Positions 8,996 through 17,096 of a DNA stretch of 60,366 nucleotides are shown here, piece by piece. Made by a program: the position numbers and the translations under genes. The notes under the pieces were generated by a model, which worked only from the letters and a program-made list of their open reading frames with translations, had not been told where the DNA came from and searched no databases. Numbering within the stretch: the stretch's first letter is position 1; each line of letters opens with the position of its first letter. The DNA comes from Planococcus sp. CAU13. Lineage in GTDB: Bacteria > Bacillota > Bacilli > Bacillales_A > Planococcaceae. The stretch spans positions 1 to 60,366 of the forward strand of contig NZ_JRGN01000192.1 in assembly GCF_000775575.1 (NCBI RefSeq), given 5' to 3'.

Positions 8996-10048
8996 ATGAA
9001 AAAAAACATGAGCTATTTGCTGCTGCTTTTATTGGCCATCTTCATGGTGGGCTGCGGCACTGCAGAGGAAGCAAAGACAGACACAGAATCAGACGTGGAG
9101 ACGGCGGTGCAGGAAGAAACGCCGGCTGAAACAGAAGAAGCCGCCGAAGAAGAAGCACGCCTGGCAGCTGAAAAAGAAGCAGAAGAGAAAGCGGCTGCTG
9201 AGAAGGAAGCGAAAGAAAAAGAAGAACAGGAACGTCTGGCGCAGGAGAAAGCGGCCGAAGAGGAAGCTGCCGCACAGGCAAAAACTGAATTGTTCGCAGG
9301 ATACAAACTGATCGAAGTGGACGGCGGCGATTTGTCCGGACACCGTGAAGCCAATGTTGTCGTTGACATCGGATTCGGCGACCGTGAATACTGGGCCTTT
9401 ACGAACGAGCACGGGCAATTGGTGCGCGTTGTGGCTGCTGAAATTATTCTGCAGGACGATGACAACGAACCGGTCACATCGGAGGGCAGATACTATTCTG
9501 ACGAAGCAAAAGTTCCCGGCGTTGAAAGTGATATTTTAGATGAAGGCCATGTCATCGCCGATTCACTCGGAGGCGTGGCGAACGCCTATAACATCACGCC
9601 GCAGGAGAGCACGCTCAACCGCCACGGTGACCAGGCTTATATGGAAAAAGTAATCCGTGATGCAGGCGGCGCAACGAATTTTGAAGCCATCATCACCTAT
9701 CCGGATACGAAAACGCACGTCCCTTCAAGCTACAAGTACAGCTATACCGTAATGGGCAACGAAGTCGTTGATGAATTCGCCAACGGAAACCCGGACGAAA
9801 TCAACGCATCCCTCGGTCTGACGGGCGGCGGATCTTCGGGCTCAGGCACTTCAGCAACAACGCCTGCCCCTCCCGCTTCAGCCCCTGCAGCCGCTGGCGG
9901 TGACGTGTCCGCTGTCGACACGGACGGCAACGGTCAGGTGACGATCAAGGAAGCAAAAGCTGCAGGTTTCAGCATGCCGATCTACAGCGATCACTGGCTG
10001 TATCCGTATATGGATGACCGGAATAATAATGGGATGGTTGGGGAATGA
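8996..10048 (+). CDS. Secreted lipoprotein with DNA/RNA non-specific endonuclease domain and calcium-binding tail
   Basis: A 350-residue exported protein. A signal peptide ends in MVGC, a lipobox-like site with an unusual Met at -3. Residues ~22-98 are a highly charged Glu/Ala/Lys coiled coil, probably a spacer from the membrane. Residues ~100-260 match the NS_2-type non-specific nuclease fold, with DEGHVIADSLGG in place of the usual DRGH motif and a following NITPQ and LNRHG. A Gly/Ser/Pro linker leads to a canonical EF-hand loop (DTDGNGQVTIKE) and a final DRNNNGMVGE, an Excalibur-like motif with Gly in place of Cys. It probably degrades extracellular nucleic acid in a calcium-dependent way. 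AAGGATG precedes the ATG. Confidence 0.85.
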   Translation: MKKNMSYLLLLLLAIFMVGCGTAEEAKTDTESDVETAVQEETPAETEEAAEEEARLAAEKEAEEKAAAEKEAKEKEEQERLAQEKAAEEEAAAQAKTELFAGYKLIEVDGGDLSGHREANVVVDIGFGDREYWAFTNEHGQLVRVVAAEIILQDDDNEPVTSEGRYYSDEAKVPGVESDILDEGHVIADSLGGVANAYNITPQESTLNRHGDQAYMEKVIRDAGGATNFEAIITYPDTKTHVPSSYKYSYTVMGNEVVDEFANGNPDEINASLGLTGGGSSGSGTSATTPAPPASAPAAAGGDVSAVDTDGNGQVTIKEAKAAGFSMPIYSDHWLYPYMDDRNNNGMVGE

Positions 10049-10090
10049 GAATTCCGACTTTGAAATGAAATTAAAGAATGGAAGTGGAGA

Positions 10091-10117
10091 CGGCGATGCT
10101 TTGGCATTGCCGTTTTT
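10091..10117 (+). terminator. Terminator of the lipoprotein nuclease gene
   Basis: A 9-bp stem (10091-10099 with 10104-10112, one G-T pair) is followed by five T residues. Confidence 0.85.
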
Positions 10118-10176
10118 GTTTGTATCGTTCTTTTATTGCTTAATGCAGATAACTACCATGGTAAACAGGTTAAAAC

Positions 10177-10488
10177 TTAGTTTGCAATTCTCTCACTATG
10201 TATTATTAGATTGATTATATTTAAAATGGCGGTAACTGCAAACAGAACTATTGAAACAAACGCGAAAGCCCCCATCGTGTCCATAAGAGAAGACCAATCC
10301 TCAATCTTTACTAGATGATGGATATATAAAATCACGAAAGCCAGCGACATGGCACAAGCACTGAGACTTATAATTGAACGCGTGATCCAATGATTATGCT
10401 TTTCGTAACGTCCAAAATTTACAACAGGAAATATCCAAGCAGCCAGTCCAAATACAAGGCTGCCAAAACTGAGCCAAACAGAATCCAT
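10177..10488 (-). CDS. Small membrane protein of unknown function
   Basis: About 103 residues with three predicted membrane helices (near 5-22, 35-55 and 70-92) joined by short loops. I do not recognise a family. The ATG at 10488 is chosen because AGGGGG lies at the right distance; a GTG at 10506 is in frame but overlaps that ribosome binding site. The gene is monocistronic, convergent with the nuclease gene, and has no partner suggesting a role. Confidence 0.6.
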   Translation of the reverse strand: MDSVWLSFGSLVFGLAAWIFPVVNFGRYEKHNHWITRSIISLSACAMSLAFVILYIHHLVKIEDWSSLMDTMGAFAFVSIVLFAVTAILNIINLIIHSERIAN

Positions 10489-10689
10489 TTCTAATCCCCC
10501 TTTCACTTTTATTTTCTAAATTCATATTAGCTATTCTATCCATTAAATGAATAATAAGTATGAGTATTCCGTTAACTCTGACGACCTGCATGCCTCGAAA
10601 GTTCCTTAAACTCTAATACAGCCATTTATATAACACTTTTTTGAAAGCCTATGTATAGTGCCCATTACCAATTACATAGGAGGGATTTT

Positions 10690-11121
10690 ATGAAAATGTG
10701 CAAAGTATGCCGAAAGAAGCCGCGGCTTGAGCGGCGTGTGGACAGCGCGGGCAATGTGTTTTGTTCGGACGACTGTTTTGAGAAAATCGAAGGCGGGCCC
10801 GATGACTTCAGCCATCCCTATATCGATGATTACGAGATGCTGCGGAGTTCCTATATTGACTGGATGCAGAATTACGAGGATGATCTGCACAAAAGCGTCT
10901 ATTTCGGTTACCCGAAGAAGTGCGATCTGCTGGAGTGGCTGGATGAGACGATGGATCCGTATTGGGGTTATTACGGGCTTGCCGGCAGTGATGGGGTGTT
11001 CTCTGCGGAGATTTTCTTCTATATAAAGGAGCTGCTTGGGTTACAGGAAACGGTGCGTGGGTGGGAGATGGATGATCGGAGGTATGGGAGATGGCTGAAA
11101 GAGTGGAATGCTCAAAAGTAA
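10690..11121 (+). CDS. Unknown protein with N-terminal zinc-ribbon-like motif
   Basis: About 143 residues starting MKMCKVCRKKPRLERR. A CxxC (residues ~4-7) and CSDDC (~25-29) could form a treble-clef or zinc-ribbon metal site. The remainder is acidic and rich in Trp and Tyr, with no membrane segment. AGGAGGG at 10678-10684 fixes the ATG at 10690 rather than earlier in-frame starts. It is a single gene. A cytoplasmic metal-binding protein is likely; its role is unknown. Confidence 0.65.
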   Translation: MKMCKVCRKKPRLERRVDSAGNVFCSDDCFEKIEGGPDDFSHPYIDDYEMLRSSYIDWMQNYEDDLHKSVYFGYPKKCDLLEWLDETMDPYWGYYGLAGSDGVFSAEIFFYIKELLGLQETVRGWEMDDRRYGRWLKEWNAQK

Positions 11122-11272
11122 ATTTGCATGAACTTTTGAAGGACGGAAATTGAAAGAATCAAACTCCAATAAGGTTCCCCTTCTTTAATTGCGATCAAAT
11201 GTTATGATTACATTAAATATGGCTGCTGTTCTGATTTAGGCGGAGAAAACTTTAATAAAGGAGTTGGAGAAA

Positions 11273-11941
11273 ATGAGTGAAAACAAAGCTGCAGAGATAA
11301 AACACTCTTCAAAAGCTGAAGATATCCTCTCTCGGATTGACAGTAAAACGAAGCTGGGCGATTTGCGAAAAATCGCGAAAGAAATTAAAAAAGATCATAA
11401 TCTGGCGATGGAACTTTGGGCAACCGGAGAGTTTTTGCCCAGGCTATTGGCGATTTTGATCATGGACAAAAAACTGCTTTCACCGGATGTGCTGGATCAG
11501 CTTGATAAGGATATGCTGGCCCACCCTTTTGCTGAACGGAATAACTTAATGGATTGGTTAATGGCCAATCAGCTCACCAAAGACAAGAAGACGATTGCCC
11601 TCATGGAGTCGTGGGAAAACAGTCCTTCCGCTCTTCAACGGCGGATTTTCTGGTATTACCAGGCGCGATTGAGATGGACCGGCCAGACGCCGCCCGACAA
11701 CACCGCTTACCTGCTGGATGCAATAGAAGCGAATATTGCACAGGAAGAGCCGGAAGTCCAATGGGCGATGAATTTCACCGCAGGCTGGATAGGCGTTCAT
11801 GATGAAAAAAATCGCGACCGCTGCATTAAAATCGGTGAGAAAACAGGGCTATATAAAGGCGACATGGTATCAAAAGGATGCACGCCGGACTATTTGCCGG
11901 AGTTTATTGCGATTGAAGTGGATAAACGGAAGAATGATTAG
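11273..11941 (+). CDS. DNA alkylation repair protein (AlkD-like HEAT-repeat)
   Basis: About 222 residues, mostly alpha-helical, resembling DNA alkylation repair proteins built of HEAT-like repeats: ELWATGEFLPRLLAILIMD, ERNNLMDWLMANQL and VQWAMNFTAGWIGVHD are the family-like segments. AlkC/AlkD proteins excise alkylated purines without base flipping. The ATG at 11273 sits nine bases after AAAGGAG; a TTG at 11264 is in frame but overlaps that site. The gene is monocistronic. Whether it retains glycosylase activity or is one of the structural relatives cannot be told. Confidence 0.7.
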   Translation: MSENKAAEIKHSSKAEDILSRIDSKTKLGDLRKIAKEIKKDHNLAMELWATGEFLPRLLAILIMDKKLLSPDVLDQLDKDMLAHPFAERNNLMDWLMANQLTKDKKTIALMESWENSPSALQRRIFWYYQARLRWTGQTPPDNTAYLLDAIEANIAQEEPEVQWAMNFTAGWIGVHDEKNRDRCIKIGEKTGLYKGDMVSKGCTPDYLPEFIAIEVDKRKND

Positions 11942-12091
11942 TTGGCTTTGGAGAAATTGTTTGGTATATAGATATCGGAGAAGACGGCAGTGCCCAGCAG
12001 TGCCGTTCACTTCCTTCTTCGTCTCACCCAGTAATGCCGAAGTCATAATACCCCATCATTTAGTTGAGAACCATATTATACATGAAATACT

Positions 12092-12132
12092 AAAGCCCGC
12101 TTTCTCGATTTTATTATCGAAAGCAGGCTTTT
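12092..12132. terminator. Bidirectional terminator between convergent genes
   Basis: A stem of about 16 bp with one C-A mismatch (12092-12109 with 12116-12132) lies between the AlkD-like gene and the ECF S-component gene. T-rich sequence follows on the plus side. Confidence 0.7.
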
Positions 12133-12156
12133 GGGTTTTGATTCAGCAATTTCCAG

Positions 12157-12708
12157 CTAATTTCTCGCAGCAAATCTCGGATACGCTGATAAATTCAATT
12201 TATTTAAAGCGAACAGGATCGGTGGAATAATTAATATTTGAATGATTATGCCGGGTAAAGCTGTTACAAAAGCACCTCCAATAAATACTTCAAAACCATA
12301 AGGGATGCCTGCCATCCCAAACAATATTGCACTGGAGATCCCCAAAACTATTCTCCCGCCAATCATGGCGATTAATAGAGAAGGAAGAATTTTGCCCTTT
12401 GTTACTTCATAGAAAATACCAGCCAGTAATCCATATGTCGCCAGCTCAGCCATCATGGATATACCAATCGGGAATAAAGGCGGCATTCCTGTTAAGACGA
12501 AAGAGAGGAACGGCAGGATAATGCCGCAAACTGCACCATATCTATACCCGCAAATAAAGCCGCAAATCAGTACTGGAATATGCATTGGCAATAAGACCGA
12601 TCCTACATTTGCAATGGGCAAAAGATGGAGCATTTGCGGAAGAATAATTCCGATGGCAATGCAGATGGATGTATAAACTAGTTTCCTGGTTGTATGATTA
12701 TTTTTCAA
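12157..12708 (-). CDS. ECF transporter S-component, substrate unknown
   Basis: About 183 residues with five to six membrane helices. LPMHIPVLICGFICGYRYG and the following LTGMPPLFPIG are typical of the ECF S-component fold (PF12822-like), which binds a vitamin or precursor and docks on a shared EcfA/A'/T module encoded elsewhere. I place the start at the TTG at 12708, with AAAGGGAG just upstream inside the previous gene; an in-frame ATG at 12744 would give a longer overlap. It overlaps the kinase stop by 11 bases, so transport and phosphorylation are probably linked: the kinase may trap the imported compound. The substrate is not readable from sequence. Confidence 0.82.
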   Translation of the reverse strand: MKNNHTTRKLVYTSICIAIGIILPQMLHLLPIANVGSVLLPMHIPVLICGFICGYRYGAVCGIILPFLSFVLTGMPPLFPIGISMMAELATYGLLAGIFYEVTKGKILPSLLIAMIGGRIVLGISSAILFGMAGIPYGFEVFIGGAFVTALPGIIIQILIIPPILFALNKLNLSAYPRFAARN

Positions 12709-13312
12709 TTTGTTTACTCCCTTTCTTAAAAAACCCTTTGCCATTCGTCGTATCGATTATTACATCGCATTGGTTTTCAATACCAGATTCTGAAAAGTAT
12801 TTTTCTTCCAAAGGAATCCATTTCTGTTGAAATGCCTTTAATCCTTCAACCCCGTTTCTTTCTGCTATACGCGCTGCCTGTACAGCAGAATCCACAGTCA
12901 TGAAAATTTTCATATCATAAATATCTTTTATTTTATGATATAAACTGTAAGAACCTTCTATTATATAAAGGAATTTCTTCTGTAAATTACGAGGTTCTTC
13001 GAAAGAACTGGTTTTACAATCATATGACTGTATGACTATATTTTCCCCGCGATTAAGAGGAACAATTACTTCTTCATCAAATCTTTCATAATGAATATTT
13101 TCACCCGGTTGCTGTAAACGTTCCTTTGTCCGCAGCGGTGCTGGCAGAAAGAAGTCATCCATATGTATGATATGACCATCTAATTCTTTGGCAAGAACAG
13201 ATGCAAAAGTGCTTTTCCCACTCCCGCACCTGCCATCAATCGCCACGATAACCGTTTCCTTAATGAGGAGTTGTTGTTTAATATAGTGAATCAATTCATC
13301 TTGAATCTCCAC
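12698..13312 (-). CDS. Uridine-kinase-like P-loop kinase
   Basis: About 204 residues. Walker A is DGRCGSGKST near residue 25, followed by MDDFFLPAPLRT, the acceptor/metal motif typical of uridine kinases and their relatives (nicotinamide riboside kinase, phosphoribulokinase). YERFDEEVIVPL and IIEGSYSL complete the pattern. It would phosphorylate a nucleoside or vitamin alcohol with ATP. The GTG at 13312 is preferred because AAGGGGGAG is six bases upstream; an ATG at 13351 is in frame but overlaps the preceding gene. The overlapping ECF S-component suggests a salvage pair. Confidence 0.75.
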   Translation of the reverse strand: MEIQDELIHYIKQQLLIKETVIVAIDGRCGSGKSTFASVLAKELDGHIIHMDDFFLPAPLRTKERLQQPGENIHYERFDEEVIVPLNRGENIVIQSYDCKTSSFEEPRNLQKKFLYIIEGSYSLYHKIKDIYDMKIFMTVDSAVQAARIAERNGVEGLKAFQQKWIPLEEKYFSESGIENQCDVIIDTTNGKGFFKKGSKQIEK

Positions 13313-13334
13313 TTGAATCTCCCCCTTATTACTT

Positions 13335-14315
13335 TTACGGCTGATATACATCCTTATTCACTATATACATCATTTTTCTTCCTTCTAATGCACCTATCAG
13401 ATCCGTCATGGTAATATCCAGCATTTTTAACCGTGTTTCAATGTTTGCACTACCAATATGCGGTGTAGCCACTACATTTGGCAATGTCAATAATTCATGT
13501 GTCGCTTTTATAGGCTCTTCTTCAAATACATCTAAGCCTGCTGCAAAGATTTTATTTTCCTTTAATATTCGATATAAATCCTTTTCGTTCACAACGGGAC
13601 CTCTTGATACATTTATAAATATAGCTGTTTTTTTCATCATGCTGAATTCCTTATATTCCAGCATATGTCTTGTTTGTTCTGTTAACGGAGCTAGCATTAC
13701 AACAACATCTGATCGCTTCAGTAATTCTTCAAGGGAACTATATTGTGCCTCAAATCGCTCTTCGCTCTCGTAATTCCTCTTACGATTATGATAGAGAACC
13801 TTCATACCCAATCGGTTTGCCATGTCTGCCAGTTCTTTGCCGATACGCCCCATACCAATTATACCTATTACAGATCCCTTAACGCGGTTTCCTGCAAACA
13901 TAAATGGTCCCCAGGCTTTCCAGTGCCCATTTCGTATAAAATCCATGCTTTCACCGATTCTCCGAGAGCATGTATACATTAATGCGATAGCGTGCTCAGC
14001 AACTGCCTCTGAAAGCACATCCGGTGTATGAGCGATTGGAATCCCTTTTTTAGTTGCTATATCAATTGCTATGTTATCATAGCCAACCCCCATTGTTGCT
14101 ACCGCCTCTAATTTTTTTGCGGCATTAAAAAATTCTTTGTCTAGCTGATCTGCGACATTCGTATAGACAGCTTCTACATCAGCTGCTTTTTCCAAAAACA
14201 GCTTGCGGGGCATTGGAATATTTTCTTCTTCCCACATTACAACTTCGTACTTCTCCTCAATATATGGTGCAAGCAATTCTCTTTGAAATGCTCTTGTAAA
14301 CAATATCTTTTTCAT
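13335..14315 (-). CDS. D-isomer-specific 2-hydroxyacid dehydrogenase
   Basis: 326 residues. The NAD(P) site is GIIGMGRIGKEL near residue 150, and the catalytic triad is present as Arg in NVSRGP, Glu in FEEEP and His in TPHIGS. The family reduces 2-oxoacids such as glyoxylate or hydroxypyruvate, or oxidises D-2-hydroxyacids. It lies after the terminator of the iron-alcohol-dehydrogenase operon and before the kinase/ECF pair, so it may have its own promoter. Substrate is uncertain; glyoxylate/hydroxypyruvate/glycerate would fit the dehydrogenase-rich operon upstream. Confidence 0.88.
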   Translation of the reverse strand: MKKILFTRAFQRELLAPYIEEKYEVVMWEEENIPMPRKLFLEKAADVEAVYTNVADQLDKEFFNAAKKLEAVATMGVGYDNIAIDIATKKGIPIAHTPDVLSEAVAEHAIALMYTCSRRIGESMDFIRNGHWKAWGPFMFAGNRVKGSVIGIIGMGRIGKELADMANRLGMKVLYHNRKRNYESEERFEAQYSSLEELLKRSDVVVMLAPLTEQTRHMLEYKEFSMMKKTAIFINVSRGPVVNEKDLYRILKENKIFAAGLDVFEEEPIKATHELLTLPNVVATPHIGSANIETRLKMLDITMTDLIGALEGRKMMYIVNKDVYQP

Positions 14316-14370
14316 ATATTCCTCCCGTGATTAATAATCTTAGCTGAAATATCCATTTGTATAAGCCTAT

Positions 14371-14405
14371 AAAAAAGCTCACTTAGATTTTTTCAACTAA
14401 GTGAG
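14371..14405 (-). terminator. Terminator after the iron alcohol dehydrogenase gene
   Basis: A 9-bp perfect stem (14378-14386 with 14397-14405). On the minus strand it is followed by a run of six T residues. Confidence 0.85.
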
Positions 14406-14415
14406 TTCAATATGT

Positions 14416-15621
14416 TTAGAATGCTTCCTCTAATAATGCCAGTAAATTATTTTTTGACAGCGCACGTGGATTATTGCCTGCTAAACGTTTAATTTCTAAT
14501 GTCTTTTCTGCAATCCCTGATAATTCATCCTGTTTAATCCCAATTTGCGATAACTTTATAGGTAATCCTATACTTTCATTCAATGAAAGTAAGTATTGAT
14601 ATAACCCTTTAATTTTATCGTCCAATGTTAAGTTTTCATTTCCTTTTACAAGTAAGCTATATAGTTGTGCTGTTTTACCAGGATCCATCTTTGCATTAAA
14701 CTTCACTACGTAAGGTAACAGCAATCCAATAATCTCTCCATGAGGAGATTTTGTTTTCCCGCCGATAGGGTAGGCCAAAGCATGGGCTAGTGCTGTACCG
14801 GAATTCGAAAATGAAATACCTGCTAACAGGCTGCCAAGCAGCATATTTTCACGCGCATGAATGTTGCTTCCTTGATGAACAGCAATTTCCAAGTTTTCAC
14901 TAATGGTTTCAATTGCTTTTAACGCCAATGGCTCGGTCAAAGGAAAGGCCCCTTGAAACGTTACTCTTACCCCTTGCTCAAATGTGTGGAAAGGTTTTGC
15001 AGTATACGCTTCAATAGCATGTGCTAATGCATCAATACCTGAACAAGCTGTTACATAAGAAGGTAATCCTAATGTTAAGGTTGGATCAATCAATGCGATT
15101 CTCGGCCTCAAATAGCTATCAGATAACCCTACCTTCAGCTCAAGCTCTACATCATTAATTACTGCTACTGTGGTTACTTCAGAGCCTGTCCCCGCTGTTG
15201 TTGGAATCGCAATGACAGGAATTACATCTCCCGGTATCAGTTTTTTTCCATCATAATAATCACGTGGTGAGCCGCCATATTTCAGTAACAGGGAAACAAT
15301 TTTAGCAAAGTCAATTGAGCTACCCCCGCCAAGTCCAATAATTAAGTCGAAACTATTTTGCTCTTTTAGTTTTTCATATGCTGATACAACCGCTTCTAAC
15401 GTAGGCTCTGGAATAGCTTCATCAAATACAGTTACATTAAATGATCCTTCCTTTAATGGGATTAGGACCTTATTTAATATCGGTGTACTTGCAAGGCCTT
15501 TATCTGTAATAACTAAAATATTTTCATAGTTGAAACGCTTTAATACTTCTGGAATTTCTGATACTGCCCCATTCCCAAAAATAATTTGTTGAGGTCCCAT
15601 AAACTCCCAAACAGTTTTCAT
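14416..15621 (-). CDS. Iron-containing alcohol dehydrogenase
   Basis: 401 residues of the group III metal-dependent alcohol dehydrogenases. GLGGGSSIDFAK (~100) is the dinucleotide site and PTTAGTGSEVT the conserved follow-up. Metal ligands fit Asp in CSGIDALAHAIEAYT and His in ALAHALAYPIGG and the later SPHGE. The enzyme interconverts an alcohol and an aldehyde with NAD(H). AGGGGGAG precedes the ATG, and the upstream ALDH stop is 17 bases away. Being last in an operon with two ALDHs, it likely supplies or removes their aldehyde; the substrate is unknown. Confidence 0.9.
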   Translation of the reverse strand: MKTVWEFMGPQQIIFGNGAVSEIPEVLKRFNYENILVITDKGLASTPILNKVLIPLKEGSFNVTVFDEAIPEPTLEAVVSAYEKLKEQNSFDLIIGLGGGSSIDFAKIVSLLLKYGGSPRDYYDGKKLIPGDVIPVIAIPTTAGTGSEVTTVAVINDVELELKVGLSDSYLRPRIALIDPTLTLGLPSYVTACSGIDALAHAIEAYTAKPFHTFEQGVRVTFQGAFPLTEPLALKAIETISENLEIAVHQGSNIHARENMLLGSLLAGISFSNSGTALAHALAYPIGGKTKSPHGEIIGLLLPYVVKFNAKMDPGKTAQLYSLLVKGNENLTLDDKIKGLYQYLLSLNESIGLPIKLSQIGIKQDELSGIAEKTLEIKRLAGNNPRALSKNNLLALLEEAF

Positions 15622-15638
15622 GATTCTCCCCCTTCAAA

Positions 15639-17084
15639 TTATGTAGCATGTATATTAATTAACTTTAAATCAGTCATTTCTTCGATAACGTATTTTGGAC
15701 CTTCTTTTCCAAGGCCGCTGTCTTTTACGCCGCCATATGGCAGGATATCTACTCGATAAGTAGAAGTTTCATTAATATTTACTCCGCCTACTTGCAGTTT
15801 TTTCGCTGCCAGCATTGCTACTGATAGATTCTCGGTAAATATACCAGCCTGTAAGCCGAACCTGGAATTATTAGCATTTTTTATCGCTTCATCAATTGTT
15901 TTGTAAGGAATAATGGTAATTACCGGAGCAAAAACTTCCTCACAAACAACTTTCATCGTATTGTTGGCGTTCGTGATAACAGTAGGTGAAAAAAGAGATC
16001 CGTTTCTTTTCTCCCCTGCTACAATAGTCGCTCCCTCTTTTACAGCCGCTTCAATCCACTCTTCTGTACGAATGGCTTCGCCTTCATTGATCATTGGCCC
16101 GATATCAGTATCCTCTTCCAAAGGGTCACCGACTTTAATCGTATCCACGATTTTTTTAGCCAATTCTAAACTCTGTTCATATAAATCTTCATGCACAAAA
16201 AGACGTTGAACCGAAATACATGCCTGGCCTGCATTTGAAAAGCCTCTTCGAATACAGGCATCCATTGCATAGTTAAAATCTTTCACATCATGATGAATAA
16301 TGTTTGGTGAGTTGCTTCCAAGTTCCAGTACCACATGACGAATACCGGAATTATTCTTCAAAAATTGGCCCACCTCCGGACTTCCTGTAAAAGTATAGAA
16401 ATCAATGCGGGAATCTTTTACTAATTGCTGGCCGATTACACTGCCTTTACCATTTACAATATTTAAAAACCCTGCAGGTAAGCCTGCTTCGAGTAAAGCT
16501 TCTCCAATAAGTGCAGCAGAAATCGGCGTTGCTTGTGCCGGTTTCAATACGATTGTATTGCCCGCAGCAATAGCAGGCGCAATTTTATGACAGGTTAAAT
16601 TGAATGGAAAATTAAACGGGGTAATTGCACAAATTACTCCTTTTGGAACCCGGATACTAAATGATAATTTACCATCATTTCCCGGTTGCCCTTCAATCGG
16701 CATTCCTTCTCCAACAATACGCTTTGCTTCCTCTGCTGACGCAATAAATGTTTGAATGCCCCGATCCACTTCCTGACGTGCTTCCTTAATTGGTTTGCCC
16801 ACCTCTTGAGCTATAGCTAAGCTAATTTCCTCTTTACGACGTGCAAATACCTCTGCTGTTTTCATTAGAATTTCATAGCGCTGGATGATGGGCAACGTTC
16901 CATTTTCAAATGTTTCTTTTGCAATGGTGATAGCTTCATCAATAATTTTTTCATCAGCATAAGCCACTTTTGCGAAAACTTTTTTACTGTATTTATTTTG
17001 AACGTCAAAAGTTTTTTCACTTAAACGCCATTCGCCATTCAACAGGTTACCTACTTCTTTTACAGTTCCAATTACTATTGTCAT
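15639..17084 (-). CDS. Aldehyde dehydrogenase (lactaldehyde-type), copy 1
   Basis: About 481 residues, NAD(P)-dependent ALDH. ITPFNFPFNLTCHKIAPA, the general base Glu in VLELGSNSPN and the catalytic Cys in NAGQACISVQR are intact. It resembles the lactaldehyde / glycolaldehyde / sulfolactaldehyde group, which oxidises small alpha-hydroxyaldehydes to acids. The ATG at 17084 is preferred over a GTG at 17093 because AAGAGGTG covers the latter. It is closely similar to the ALDH at 20373-21818 (shared PYGGVKDSGLGKEGP end), so the operon carries two paralogues. The substrate is probably a hydroxyaldehyde made by the adjacent alcohol dehydrogenase. Confidence 0.9.
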   Translation of the reverse strand: MTIVIGTVKEVGNLLNGEWRLSEKTFDVQNKYSKKVFAKVAYADEKIIDEAITIAKETFENGTLPIIQRYEILMKTAEVFARRKEEISLAIAQEVGKPIKEARQEVDRGIQTFIASAEEAKRIVGEGMPIEGQPGNDGKLSFSIRVPKGVICAITPFNFPFNLTCHKIAPAIAAGNTIVLKPAQATPISAALIGEALLEAGLPAGFLNIVNGKGSVIGQQLVKDSRIDFYTFTGSPEVGQFLKNNSGIRHVVLELGSNSPNIIHHDVKDFNYAMDACIRRGFSNAGQACISVQRLFVHEDLYEQSLELAKKIVDTIKVGDPLEEDTDIGPMINEGEAIRTEEWIEAAVKEGATIVAGEKRNGSLFSPTVITNANNTMKVVCEEVFAPVITIIPYKTIDEAIKNANNSRFGLQAGIFTENLSVAMLAAKKLQVGGVNINETSTYRVDILPYGGVKDSGLGKEGPKYVIEEMTDLKLINIHAT

Positions 17085-17096
17085 ATCATTCACCTC

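Noticed and set aside
9013-9477. Ser/Ala-rich open frame on the minus strand
   Set aside because: It is the antisense of the Glu/Ala/Lys stalk of the lipoprotein nuclease; low complexity creates open shadow frames.
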